Part shown: piece after piece, positions 41,905 to 53,895 of the stretch
Layout of the letters: the number at the start of each line of letters is the position of its first letter
Numbering within the stretch: position 1 is the first letter of the stretch
Notes under the pieces: model-generated
Database searches by the model: none
What the model was told of the DNA's origin: nothing
What the model saw: the letters and a program-made list of their open reading frames with translations, nothing else
From: Terana coerulea
Lineage: Eukaryota > Basidiomycota > Agaricomycetes > Polyporales > Phanerochaetaceae
Direction of reading: 5' to 3'
Length of the DNA: 64,000 nucleotides
Assembly (NCBI GenBank): GCA_024811115.1
Contig: JAKOGH010000776.1
Location: 496,001-560,000 of the forward strand
Program-made: the position numbers and the translations under genes

Positions 41905-42748
41905 AACTCTCCGAGAACCTCGACGTTCTTTCTTTTGTCCTCTGGCCTGCACAGTGTTCGTTGTATGTGTCTTCGCAATTTCTTGGTCAGAAGCTACTTC
42001 CCTTTTTGAGAATAGAAGACGCCACACAGCGGCTGCCGCGGGCAATTTCCGGAACACATCAGCGAGCGCTTGTTGACAACACTCCGCCATGACCAGTGCA
42101 TGACCTTTATGAACTTGTTCAGCTCGGTTCCCTACTGTCTTGTTTCCTTCTGTGTGCGCGACCAAAGGCTCACAGACAGTTGTTTTTACTGCAAAACATA
42201 AGACGAAACATCTTCGAAGTACGTCTTTTACATCCCGTTGCGCTAAATTCAGCCGACGACACTGACAACACAGTTTACAGTCACCGTGTCCTCAGGTTGG
42301 GAAAGACTGGCCAGTTCCCGTGTACTATTGGCGCATCTCAAGAGATGTGAAGAGATGTGGCGAAGTTGTCCTCTCATCACCCTAGCCCTCTTGGTCAGAT
42401 TTATCGGACCGAAGCTGTTCGTGGAACCCTGTGCAATTACGGAAGAGCCGACGAGGGAAAACCACCACAAAACAAATAGCGGGGAAGACCGCTAGCTTGT
42501 ATGGTACGGCTATCTCACACGGTGCCAATCGTATATGGCCTTCGCGATAGAACGAAGCGGTCTGCATGCTGAGCGAACAGATGGTGGTCAGGTGAAGATG
42601 AACAGGAAACGGAGAGCATCGAAGGAGGCCATATCTGCGTGCGCCTGAGCCTATCATCCCAGTCTTGCCTAGGAGGTTAAGATGCTCAATCGCTGGAGCA
42701 GAGGGGTAGGGTGGAGCGTAGGCTTGCCCTTGACCTGCACTTGCCAAG

Positions 42749-45296
42749 ATGTCGCGCGCATCGCTGCCAGAGAATCCGATGTTCGACCATAGAGAGCTTG
42801 CGCTGGCCAAGGATGTTTCGGAGGAGAAGCTCGATGTGCCTACACATATCGTTCAGGGGATCGAGACGAGCACGGAAAGGGGGGATCCTGTCGTTACTCG
42901 AAGGGTGAGTCTGTCAGTCAGTCCCGACCACTTGCCAAGCTAACGAGGCTGAGGCCATCTCTAGGAACTATGGAGCTACTACTGTGCGTGACAGTGTGTA
43001 CCCGATCCTGTATACCCTGGCTAAAGTCACATCTACATTCAAGTGTATTCTAATGGTGATAATGTGAGTGCGTCGACAACTTCTAGCCTATCCCTAATCT
43101 GACGGCTAGCGCAGGGCGTGGGATCTGGTATTTCTGCAGTACATCTTTCGACGCATACAATAATGACGGCGAATTGCAGGATTTTCTATGACGCTATTCC
43201 AGTCGCTCGCAACCTCCGCCGGCTGGGACCCCGTCAAAGGCAAGGGTTCATCGTGCACTGCGCCGGATGCTTCTGGTCAATGCGTGCTTCCCTGGGCTGG
43301 CGGAACAAAATCCGTCAGTTCCATCGTACTGATAGCCAACGGCGCCAGTTTTGCAGTATGCTGTCGTTTTTTTGCAGCTCGCCACCGTCACTGAACAAGT
43401 TACGCAGGCCATGGCGCTGATGTTTACTACGATTGGCTCGGCGGCGGACTATGGATGCTTTGGTCGGTGGCTGCTCTTTGTGGTCACTGTCATTTGTTGG
43501 GCAGCTCAGTTCGCCAGCATGGTTCTTACGAGTACGTCTCCTTCATCATCGGGTCTTTCACTCGAACATTCAGCCGTCCTCCAGGCCCCGATCGATGGGG
43601 CGTCGCCATGGCGCTCTACATGGTCGGCTTTATCTCGTATGGTGCGACACTTGTGTTTTACGCCGCCGCGTTCCCAAGGCTTGCGCGCAACACCGCGCAT
43701 GCCCGTGACCTGAAAGCGAAATATGACGCCGGGTTGATCCCGGGCGAGGAGTACGAGGTCGAGGAGTCGCTCGAGAAGAACAGGATCAGCAACATCAGCA
43801 CGGTGCGCTCGCCCGTTACCTTGAGCTCTACCCGCGCTAAGATTTTGTGGCTTAGGTGCACAATAACATCGGGTATATCGTTACGCTGTGTCTGAATTTG
43901 GCTCTGCTGCTTCCCTGGCTGACAATCCAAAGGTCAACAACTACGTTCTGGTGCTGTGAGCTGCTTACTCCGTTTGCGCATGACTGATAGCTTAGCTTCT
44001 GGATCTAGGGTTAACGGCTTAAGCCCGGAATATCTTCACACTGTCACACAGATTGGGTGCTCCTAGGAATTTGGTGGTGTAAGGCCATGCATGAATGTCC
44101 CATATATATCATTGCTGACAGTGGACACCTAGTCATCTACCAGCAACCGCGCCCTGGCCCGTCCCTTGCCGAAGAGCGAGCATTACCTCACTATTGGGTG
44201 GAAGCAGGTAAGCTCATTCCGCCTGCCTCTGCTGCACTAGGCTGAGTGACATGCGCGAAGATATGGCATTCTCTGAAGCAATACAAACAGCTTCCACACA
44301 CGTTCGTGTATCTCTTTGCGTTCTTCCTCTTAGCGGATGTGAGTCCATATAAGTGCCTACTGGGGTCTGCGTGCGAATAATGTAACGACGTTTAGGGCTT
44401 GAACACTACAGGGACGTTGATCTCCATTTGCCAAAACGACAAATTCGAGTTTTCGTTCCTGCAAAACACGTACCTCAACTTGTCACAGGCAATCACGTCG
44501 ACCATTAGGTGAGCATACCAGCCTGTTGCGCTGGTGAAGTACTGAATGAGATCTCGTAAAGCACCCTCGTCTTTTGGTACGTTCAGAAATGGTGGAAGAT
44601 TAGTACGAAGAAAATGGTAAGCCGTGTCTGACTTCGTATATCTCGGGATATTCAAAATATATCAGTTCGCGGTCACAAATGTGTTCACGATTATCATACC
44701 GCTGTGGGGCATGATTGGTCTTTGGACCGGAAAGCTTGGATTCCACAACGTTTGGGAATTCTGGTGAGTAATACCTTGCAGCTATGTGACCTTTTGACAC
44801 AGTTCTGCAGGGCATACAACGTGGTGTTTGGGCTGTTCCAAGCTTCGTACTACCCATACGCACAGACGATGATGGCTGAGCTGACCCCGCCTGGCTTCGA
44901 GAATATGGTACCATTGCACACGTTCTCGCTCATGAGCCCGGCATTCACGCGCTTTTTCAAAGTTCTTTGGCCTGTTTGGCCTATCAAACCGCGCGTCCTC
45001 GATAATAGGTCCGAATGTCGTCCAAGCGATTATCGACAACACGGGCAACAACTGGAAGGGCTTTCCGTTCCTGTTCGCGATATGTACCACAGCCAGTCTC
45101 GTAATTTGGTTTGGTGAGCACCGGAGTCTTGCTGCCCCGTACATTTTGTTGAACATCGCTTAAGGGGTGGACGTGAAGACAGGCCGTCGGGACGCTGGTG
45201 GCTTGGGCAGAGAAGAACCGGCGGTACATCGAGACGGGTACGTTTGGGTTAGAGGACGAGTCTGTGGATGGACAAGAGCACGGTAAGAGGGCATGA
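42749..45296 (+). pseudogene. Atg22-like copy 2, probably decayed
   Basis: The same exon plan as copy 1, starting MSRASLPENPMFDH. Faults by comparison with copies 1 and 3: one C missing at 43913-43915, so LLLPLADNP loses frame; the donor of the intron after the 11-nt exon is gone at 44019/44020, because 17 nt (starting gtgagc in copy 3) between two GCT triplets are absent; one extra base at about 44161-44170; and one extra G at 45196-45197 near the end. The R of DYGRFGRW is C. The exon between 43122 and the next intron is one codon shorter. The donor loss is not a homopolymer fault, so at least that lesion is likely real. Without splicing there, translation stops soon after at TAG in GCSTAG-like text near 44063. 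Confidence 0.75.
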
Positions 45297-46119
45297 AACT
45301 CTCCGAGCAGCTCGACCTTCTTTCCTGCTATTTTCTGGACTACAGTGTTCTTTGTGCATGTCTTCGCAATTTCTTGGTCAAAAGTCACTTCCCTTTTTGA
45401 GAACAAGAGACGCCACACGATGGCTGCCGCGGGCAATCTCCGGAACACATCAGCAAGCGCTTGTTGACAACACTCCGCCATGACCTTCATGAGCTTGTTC
45501 TGCCCAGTTCGCTGCTTCCCTGTATCCTTCTGCATGTGCGACAAAAGGCTTACGAGCAGTCTCTGTGCTGCAACATATAGGACGGGACATCTTGGAAGTA
45601 CGTCTTTTACATCCCGTTGCGCTAAACCGAACCTACGACAACAACACAGTTTACAGTCACCGTGTCCTCAGTTTTGGAAAGATTGGCCAGTTTGGGCGTA
45701 CCATTGACGCGTATCAAGAGGTGTGAGGAGATATCGATGTGGCAAGGTCAACCTTGCATCACCTTCTTGGTGCAAACTTATCGGACCGAAGCTGTTTAGG
45801 GAACCCTGTGCAATTGTGCGAGGAGGAACCACCACGGAGCAGATAGCAGGGAAGACCGCTAGCTTGCACGGTGCGGCTGTCTCACACGATGCCAATCGCA
45901 TATGGCCCGCACGATAGAACGCACCGGTTCGCATGTTGGGCGAACAGCTGGTGGTCAGGTGAAGATGAACAGGAGATGGCCAGATAGTATGGAAGAAGGC
46001 CATATCTGCGTGCGCCTGAGCCTATCACCTCAGTCTTGCCTCGAAGGTCAAAATGCTCAATCGTTGGAGCAGAGGGGCTGAGCAGGGATAGGCTTGCCCT
46101 TGACCTGTCACTTGCCAAG

Positions 46120-48691
46120 ATGTCGCGCGCGCCGCTGCCAGAGATTCCGGTGCTCGACCATGAGAGCTTGCGCTGTCCAAGGACGTTTCGGATGAGAAAG
46201 TGCATGCGCCTGCACACATCGTTCGGGGGATTGAGATGAACGCGGAAAGGGAGGAGCCGGTCGTTACTCGAAAGGTGAGTCTATCTGTGTGGACCGCTTG
46301 CCAAGCTGACGAGAACGTATTCGCTAGGAACTTTGGAGTTACTACTGTGCGTGCCAAAATGTATCCCGATCTTGTATACTGTGGCTGATGGCACGTTAAC
46401 ACTGCAGTATACTATAATGGTGATAATGTGAGTACCTGGTCGATCCCTAGAATGTCCCCAGTCTCACGGCTTGCGCAGGGCGTAGGACCCCTCGGTATGT
46501 TTGCAGTACATGGGTATATGCGTGCAATACCAATGTCGCATTGCAGGGTTCTCCATGACACTATTTCAGTCGCTCGCAACCTCCGCTGGCTGGGACCCCG
46601 TCAAAGGCAAGGGCTCATCGTGCACTGCACCGGATGCCTCAGGTCAATGCGTGCTTCCCTGGGCTAGCGGAACAAAGTCCGTCAGTTCCATCGTGCTGAT
46701 AGCCAACGGCGCTAGCTTTGCAGTACGTTGTCTTCTCTTTTGAGTTTGCTACCGTCACTGAGCGATTTATGCAGGCCATGGCGCTGATGTTTACTACTAT
46801 CGGCTCCGCGGCGGACTATGGACGCTTTGGTCGGTGGCTGCTCTTTGTGGTCACCGTCATTTGTTGGGCAGCTCAGTTCGCTAGCATGGCTCTTACGAGT
46901 ACGTCTTCTTCGCTCATGTGCCTTTTATTCAGCCCTTCAACTGTCCGCCAGGCCCCGATAGATGGGGCGTCGCCATGGCGCTCTACATGGTCGGCTTCAT
47001 CTCATATGGTGCGACACTTGTGTTCTACGCCGCTGCATTCCCACGGCTTGCACGCAACACCGCGCATGCCCGTGACCTGAAGGCAAAGTACGACGCCGGG
47101 CTAATTCCGCGCGAGGAGTATGAGGTCGAGGAGTCGATGGAGAAGAACAGGATCAGCAATATCAGCTCGGTATGCTCGCTCGCTGCCTTGAGTTTTGCTT
47201 TGAGCTGAGCTGTCGCGGCGCAGGTGCACAGCGCCGTTGGGTATATCGTGACGCTGCTTCTGAATTTGACCCTGCTGCTTCCCCTGGCTGATAATCCAAA
47301 GGTCAACAACTACGTTCTGGTGCTGTGAGTTGCTTATATTTGTTGCGCATGACTGATAGTTTAGCTCCTGGATACAGGGTCAACGGCTGTGAGCTATTCA
47401 CCGCTTAAGCCCGGAATATCTTCACGCTGTCGCACAGATTGGGTGCTCCTAGGAATTTGGTGGTGTAAGCCCGTGAATGCAATGTCCCATACATATCATT
47501 GCTGACAGTGAACTCACCTAGTCGTTTACCAGCAACCGCGCCCTGGCCCGCCCCTGCCAAAGGGCGAGCATTACATCACTATTGGGTGGAAGCAGGTAAG
47601 TCCATTCTGCTTGCCTCTGCTGTACTCAGCTGAATGAGCGCGTGAAGATCTGGTATTCTATGAAGCAGTACAAGCAGCTTCCATACACGTTTGTGTACCT
47701 CTTTGCGTTCTTCCTCTTGGCAGATGTGAGTCCATATAAGTATCAGCCATGGTATGCGTGTGAACAGCGCAATGATGTTTAGGGCTTGAACACCACTGGG
47801 ACGTTAATATCAATTTGCCAGAATGACAAGTTCGAGTTTTCGTTCTTGCAAAACACGTACCTCGGCTTGTCGCAGGCGATTACGTCGACCATCAGGTGAG
47901 TACATCAACCTGTCGCGCTGGTGAAGTTCTGAATGAGATCTCGTGAAGCACACTCGTCTTCTGGTACGTTCAGAGATGGTGGAAGATTAGTACGAAGAAA
48001 ATGGTAAGCCACGTCTGACTTCGTACATTCCAGGCACCAAAGATATCTTAGTTCGCGGTCACAAACGTGTTCACGATTATTATACCGCTGTGGGGCATGA
48101 TTGGTCTTTGGACCGGAAAGCTTGGATTCCACAACGTTTGGGAATTCTGGTGAGCAATACCTTGCAGGTATGTGACCTGAAGATGATTTTGACACGGTTT
48201 TGCAGGGCATACAATGTAGTGTTCGGCCTGTTCCAAGCTCCGTACTATGCATACTCGCAGACAATGATGGCCGAGCTGACCCCGCCCGGCTTCGACAACA
48301 TGGTACCGTTCCACGCGTTCTAGCGCATGGGCAGACCTTCATGTGCTTCTTCACAGTTCTTTGGTCTGTTTGGCTTGTCAAACCGCGCGTCGTCGATGAT
48401 AGGCCCGAATGTTATACAAGCGATCATCGACGACACGGGCAACAACTGGAAGGGCTTCCCGTTCTTGTTCGTGATATGTGCCGCAGCCAGTCTTGTGATT
48501 TGGTTTGGTGAGCACTAGAGAATTTTGCTGTCTTGTAAATTCTGCTGAACCCTACCGTAGGGGTAGACGTAAAGACCGGCCGTCGGGATGCTGTGGCTTG
48601 GGCGGAGAAGAACCGTCAGTACATCGAGACGGGTACTATCGTGTTAGAGGACGAGTATGTGGGGGAGCAAGGCTATGGCAAGAAAGAGTGA
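46120..48691 (+). CDS. Atg22-like copy 3 (one-base loss in exon 1)
   Basis: The same exon plan as copy 1, starting MSRAPLPEIPVLDH. At about 46161 one base is missing relative to copy 2 (CATAGAGAG against CATGAGAG), so translation from this 46120 ATG ends after 39 codons. Beyond the lesion every exon is open and conserved: KDVSDEKVHAPAHIVRGIE, LYYNGDNGVGPLG, MALMFTTIGSAADYGRFGRW, the 11-nt exon at 47378-47388, STLVFWYVQRWWKISTKKM, and the end YVGEQGYGKKE. Either it is a sequence error and the gene works, or the gene starts at a later codon, or it is a young pseudogene. The C-terminus differs most from copy 1. Confidence 0.7.
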
Positions 48692-48947
48692 CCTATGACT
48701 TACTACCCACCTCTTTTCTGAAGTTTTGAACTGAGCTGTGTAGTATAGTGGTTGTATGCGTGTTGTTGCCGAAGTCAAGGCAAAGTTCCTTTCCTTTCCT
48801 GTCTATTTTGGCGTAGACAACGCCACAAACGGCATTCTCCGAGCACATCAAGTACCGGCGCTTGCCCACGGCTTGAACACGAGCTCGTACTTGGCCGCCA
48901 TTTCCTCCTCCAACCACCGACCAACCCTCTCTCAACCGACACAACAC

Positions 48948-49838
48948 ATGACGACGGTACCAGCTCAGGGTCCGCTACTTGAGCTGCTTATCCTCGCCTA
49001 CGGCTCCGCAGAGGGCGAACCCGTCGGCGATAGCCGTTTCTACCGCGACGACCAGCGGCGCGTCGAGGTGCGGCTCGCGCCGCGCGTGCCCGCGGCGCTC
49101 GCGACGAATCTACGGCGGATGGCGGCATGGGCGGACGGCGTGGTTGAGAACGCGGTGCGCGACGTGAAGCACGGCCAGCGCTGGTTCTGCGAGTACTGCG
49201 GTGCGTGCGTGGCACGCTGAACTTGGTTGCTCGACGGCGGTGGCGGCTCACTGTCGTGGACTGCACTATGCTAGACAAGCCGGCACGCATGTGCCATGTA
49301 CTCACGATGAAGTCGCTGCACCTGACCCCGCCGAGCGTCACGGTCTACGTACGGCGCCCCTCTATGCATACGAAGTCCGGAGCTCAAAGTCGTACACCAG
49401 GCTCATCTAATCTGCGACACGGAGAGAGGGCCTTGTACTGAGGAGTTCGAGGAGAGCGTCCGCGTCTTCACCGAGGTCAATGGGGATATCCACCGGAGCG
49501 CCCGCAGCTCTCGTTCGAGCAGGAAACGCACGCGGCCGCCGCTAGCTGTGCAAAGTGTTGGCGCGAGGAAACCACTTCGCAGGACTTGAGCCGCTGCTCA
49601 CGGTGCAAATTAGTCAGGTGTGTGATTTTTGTTTGAGGGCGGAGCCTGTTTTTGGGCTGATAACGGTTCGCTTTAGGTACTGCAGGTGACTATTCCACTG
49701 ACGTTCTTCCGCGGCACACGATGACTTATCTTTTGTAGCGTGGATTGTCAGAGGGAGGACTGGACACGACATAAGGAAACTTGCAAATTTGTTCGTAATC
49801 TTAGATGGGTCTGGCCAGAAGTAGACAGTCGGAGGTAA
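48948..49838 (+). CDS. MYND zinc-finger protein, paralogue A
   Basis: MYND fingers bind Pro-rich peptides; the role of this basidiomycete family is unknown. The N-terminal conserved part reads GPLLELLILAYGSAEGEP and DDQRRVEVRLAPRVPAALA. The finger is at the C-terminus: CAKCWREET, LSRCSRCKLVRYCSVDCQRE and DWTRHKETC, with all zinc ligands present. The central R-Y-C comes from a 9-nt exon (49677-49685). Between VFTEVNG and YPPERPQLSFEQ the frame slips by one base in the GGGG at about 49481-49484. The protein ends WVWPEVDSRR. It starts 257 bp after ATG22 copy 3. Confidence 0.8.
49677..49685 (+). other. 9-nt microexon in MYND paralogue A
   Basis: GTACTGCAG between acceptor ctttag and donor gtgact supplies the YC of the MYND core. 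Matching 9-nt exons occur in paralogue B (53301-53309, ATATTGCGG) and paralogue C (54628-54636, GTACTGCGG). Confidence 0.8.
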
Positions 49839-49859
49839 GAGTGATATTCATCATTTTGA

Positions 49860-50008
49860 ACAAACGCAAGTTTGTCCTTGCCGCTCTTGACTTCACGCGC
49901 AACAGTCGCAGAGACTCGTGTAAATACACCGAAGCCTCATCTTTACTTTGTCTTTATTCTGCCCTTGAATCTTACAGATGGCAACGACGACCTCAATGCC
50001 CGAAGTTT
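49860..50008 (+). pseudogene. Truncated MYND-family relic (promoter and first codons)
   Basis: From about 49865 the sequence matches the promoter of paralogue B (near 52437): cacagtcgcagagactcgtgta-type block, catc..tct.tttctgcc-ttgaatct-acag, then the start codon at 49979. The reading frame begins MATTTSM like paralogue B (MATTTSI) but ends after ten codons at a TGA. After this the match stops, and the opposite-strand F-box gene begins about 110 bp later. Confidence 0.7.
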
Positions 50009-50118
50009 GAGGTGGGCACCGGTGCTATAAGCTAGTACTGTATGCTGGCTTTCCGATTTCACAATAACTTTCAACGCGTATCAGAATAAAAATCTACATT
50101 GTCAACTCTCACTGGGAA

Positions 50119-51615
50119 TCACCATCTGTAAAGTGTGCTGTTGGGCCTGTCGAGATCACGCACGCACTTTGTACCCCAAATCCCTTCCCTGACGCCTCTG
50201 AAGTGCAGCAGATCCCTTCCGTTCAACACAGCAAACAAGCTACGGAGGAAGCCCTCCACTTCAGCACGCCGCATTACGGACCAATCCGCGATCTCGAACG
50301 TGATGTGTTCGACGGCAGAGTGGCGCACGGCGTCCACCAGGGCGTATTGCAGGCGCTGCGTGCTCTTCGCGAACCGCTTCGTCCAGCGTCCCGTCTTGAA
50401 CTGCGCCTTCTCTCGGTTGCGCGACTCGGCGACCTCAATGACGATCTCTATGAGGTTCGGGTAGCGCGCGTGCGACACGTTGGCGTGCTGGAAGAACTCG
50501 GCGAGGCTTTCGAGACGTGTGATGGCCTCGTGCGCTTTCTTGGGATGGAGAACGGTATATATCGAGACCTCGCGCAGGTTGGTGCAGTGTCGAATATCTA
50601 GGAAAGGCGTGGCAACTATATTGAGAATTGAATGCGGTGAGCCGAGGGTCTACGAGAGTCACATAGTATGGCGGCTCACTAGATTTAGGGAAGTCAACTT
50701 CCCACAGGAAGAAGCGCAAGTGCTCAAGGTAGGGATGGATGTTGTCGACAATTTTCTGGAACATTTCCAGTTGACACCAGGATGCGACAGTGAGCCCTGT
50801 GGTGTAACCAGGACAGAGCATGTGGGTCATCGTGTCCACAAATGACTGAGGCACCGAATGAGCATCTTCTATTATCAAAGTTTGGACCTTCACGGGAGAC
50901 GTTAACGACGCATGCTCCGTAGGCCAGGAGGAATAGTTTTGGAGATAATTGAACACGAGCTCCCGCACATCCTCGAACAATCCGAGGAGCAGCGCCACGT
51001 TGATCGGCGCTGTGCTCGAGTGCCTGGACCCCCATATTTTCAGTCGGGCGAGCGAGAGACGGCGGGGTGGGAGCGTGTACGCCATGGAAGCGTCGAGTTC
51101 GACGTAGTCCAAGTACAGATGGCGGAGATTGGGCAGCATGTGTATCAGAGAAATGAATAAGGACGGGTCGACTTTGTCCTCGGGTTGCGGATCCTTTAGC
51201 CACACGTTCGGGCTCGACGGAGACCCTCACATATGTCCAGCGTCCCCACAGGAACAGCTTCTCAACACACGCCGCTTGCGCCGGCGCTCTCACGAGGAAT
51301 TCGTAGAGTGCACGGAGCGTCTTCCCCATGTGGTGTTCCGCCCACGTCGTGACGTGGGGGTCCAGGTCGTCGTAGTCGCCGCCTGTGGCCACGTCCACCT
51401 CCAGAGGGCGCTGAAACGAGTAGGCGATGTCGCGGAAGTGGTGGCTCCGCGCGATGCTGTTCCAGGAGCGGCACACGAGTGTGCAGGCACGTAAGTCGTC
51501 CTTGTTCCATTTCTCTCTGAGACTATTGAGGCGCCATTCCGGCGGATGGAGGTAGGCGAAGACCTCGTGAAGAAACCTCGGGTAGCAGTGGTATACGCTG
51601 GAGGTCGATTATCAT
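50119..51615 (-). CDS. F-box-type protein with leucine-rich-like region (three frame breaks)
   Basis: F-box proteins recruit substrates to SCF ubiquitin ligases; agaricomycetes have large families. The start MIIDLQRIPLLP leads to FLHEVFAYLHPPEWRLNSL and LRACTLVCRSWNSIARSHHF, the F-box. The rest is leucine-rich-repeat-like: MLPNLRHLYLDYVELDASM, HCTNLREVSIYTVL, and a C-terminus VRDLDRPNSTLYRW. No introns are needed. Three places need one C less in a CCC run of the gene: 51580-51582, 51210-51212 and 50645-50647 (GGG on the + strand). With those the 500-residue frame is continuous. As given, the gene is broken. Confidence 0.7.
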
Positions 51616-52555
51616 GGGCTAAACGAGTTTAATCAACAAGTAGAAGTTTACAACAAGTTCAAGTTACTGACGTTTCTTGTGACACGGGGCTGCGTCCTGG
51701 TTAAGGTCGTGGTGTTGCTCAAAGGGGGGAAGATCTGAGTCTTTCGTCGCGTTGGACGTTTATATGCAACGCTAGCGAAGCTGTGGCGTAGCGGGTATCT
51801 AAAAGGAGTCAATGCTGTGCTGTGAAATCAAACACCTTGCTCGAAGCCGCTCGCCGAGCAAGGTGACGCGACCCGCCAAAAATGAAGGCAGAGACTAACG
51901 AGCATCAAGCACGCTCAGACTATGTCTCTCTTGTGACGGTTCTAGCGATATTGGTCGCCCTAGTCGCGGTGCGATACTGGCATACATTAGTGAATAATTA
52001 TCGTCCTGGATTCAACATCATTGACATCCCGCAAGCGGTGCGCAATGCACCTGTATCAGCTTGTGCTGTGCTGTGTGGCTTGGATTAGCGGGAGCGGCCT
52101 TACAAAAGATATATAAAAATACGGACCACAGTACTAATGCCTGTGTGCTGTGCAAACTGTGGCTTTCTGGGCAGTCCTCAAGCAGTCCTGCGCCAAAAAA
52201 AATATTAACGATTATACTGACTCAGTACTTGTCGATGTGCTACAGCTGGTCGCACACGGGCTGTGCACTGCAGAGTCATACGCCACCAATAGTGATCAAA
52301 AGAAATGAAGGTGGCAATTCTTGTCAAGTTCAGGTACGTGGTAGCGGATCGACGCCGACGCGGGCAATCTCCGATTCCGATTAGCCGCTCAATAGGGCGC
52401 ATTACGTAAGCAGCGTACACGCTAATTAGCATCCCTTCTTTGTCCTTGCCACCAGCCCCATCTTCACCCTCGACTTTACGCGTCACAGTCGCAGAGACTC
52501 GTGTAAAAACACAAAAGCATCATCTCTATTTTTTCTCTGCCTTTGAATCTCACAG
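51616..52555. other. Interval between F-box gene and MYND paralogue B
   Basis: About 0.94 kb. The last 140 bp are the MYND-family promoter block shared with 49865-49978 and partly with 53735-53895. A 68-codon open frame at 51882-52088 has one hydrophobic stretch but no recognised family. Confidence 0.45.
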
Positions 52556-53451
52556 ATGGCGACGACGACCTCGATCTCGAACCAAACCGGACCTCTGCTC
52601 GACTTGTTGATAATCGCTTATGGCTCCAAAGGGAAGGACCCTAACGACGACAGCCGTTTCAGTGGGGAGGACCAGCGCCGCGTAGAAGTCAAGTATTCAC
52701 CGCCTGTGCCTCCCCAGATTGCGGGGAACATGCGGCGCATGCAGGAATGGGTGCAGCAGCTGATCCAGGGCCTTGTTCTCGATGTGAAGCACACCAAGAA
52801 CTGGCACTGCGAGTTTTGCAGTACGTGCCGACTTCTCAGATGTGGAAGTGCATGCTGACTCCGTGACTAGCGAAGCTCGCGCGCGAGAGCAGCGTCAACG
52901 TCGCGTCCTGGATGCACCTCACGCCGCCCAAGCTTAACGTCTACGTACGTCCTTCAGACACCACGACTTCATGCGCGGCGTTTCTTCACTGTGAAATAGG
53001 TGCATCTGGTGTGTGACACAGTGCGGGGGCCGTGCGTCAGGATGCTCCGAGAGATCACAGAAGAAATGAACAAGGCCATGGGTGGCGGCATGCCCCCTGC
53101 GACCCCCATCCGCCAGCTAGATGGGCGTCAACAGTTCCCGGCCGCCGCGAGCTGTGCGGCGTGCTTCCGTGAAGAGACAATCACGCAGGGGCTTAGATGC
53201 TGTGCCAGATGCAAGCTGACGAGGTCAGTGTCGTTCTTCGCAAGCTTAGCGCACATGTATGCAATTTGGAACTAACATACCCTGGTGCTTTGCGTACAGA
53301 TATTGCGGGTGAGAAAGAAGTCTTACGAGCTCTACGAAGTCATACTAGTAGCTAACTAGCTCTTTCTAGGGTGGAGTGCCAGAGGAATGACTGGGCCAGG
53401 CACAAAGTTGGTTGCAAGATCGTACGTGACGTGAAGTGGGTTTGGGCGTAA
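52556..53451 (+). CDS. MYND zinc-finger protein, paralogue B
   Basis: Same family and exon plan as paralogues A and C. Starts MATTTSISNQTGPLLDLLII and continues EDQRRVEVKYSPPVPPQIAG, KNWHCEFC, VASWMHLTPPKLNVYVHLVC. The finger reads CAACFREET, LRCCARCKLTRYCGVECQRN and DWARHKVGC, then ends VRDVKWVWA. The YC core comes from a 9-nt exon at 53301-53309. All exons join in frame with no fault. Confidence 0.85.
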
Positions 53452-53895
53452 CATAAGCGCACATCCTCAATCCGCTCAGCTACGCGACATTTTCCAAAGT
53501 CCTTGCTACCATCTCCCAAAGTGTGCCACTACTTCAAGTTTTCCTGAGACTACCTTCAACGTTGCTTCGCTTCCGTAGAACCGAAGGGCAGGCTTACAAG
53601 ACAAATATCTGGGTAAGAGGAAAGCACACGCTGCAAACCGTGTTTTTGTACTCCATGGCCCGTCGTCATCTGAGTTAGGATGTCGCTCAGCCAAACCTGC
53701 TCGAGAGTGATGTGCATTACATAAACGCCAGACACGTTAATTAGCATCCCCTCTTTGTCCTTAGCACCAACCCCCATCGTCACCCCCACGTATTCACGCG
53801 TCAAACTACTACAGGCTCGTGTAGACAACCACAGTGCTCGTATTCTCCCCCTTTGTTTCTCCGTCTGAGAGCTTGGAGTTGAGAGAGCCTTCCGG
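53452..53895. promoter_or_regulatory. Intergenic with shared MYND-family promoter block
   Basis: Contains ttaattagcatccc.tctttgtcctt and further matches to the region upstream of paralogue B, so the promoter was duplicated with the gene. No other gene. Confidence 0.55.

Larger units (their letters stand above)
39110..48700 (+). repeat. Tandem triplication, units of about 3.4 kb
   Basis: Three direct units each hold promoter, a 13-or-more-exon ATG22-like gene and 3' flank. Start codons are at 39332, 42749 and 46120, giving periods of 3417 and 3371 bp. Exon order, exon sizes and intron places are the same in all three. Introns and flanks also align, for example gtacgtcttttacatcccgt at 42220 and 45599. 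The 3' flank of copy 3 (48750-48870) still resembles those of copies 1 and 2 near 41960 and 45360. This points to unequal crossing-over. Confidence 0.9.

Noticed and set aside
51882..52088. 68-codon frame with one hydrophobic segment, like a membrane anchor of a P450
   Set aside because: No P450 motifs follow, and the next 460 bp are promoter of the MYND gene. Kept only as an uncertain short frame.
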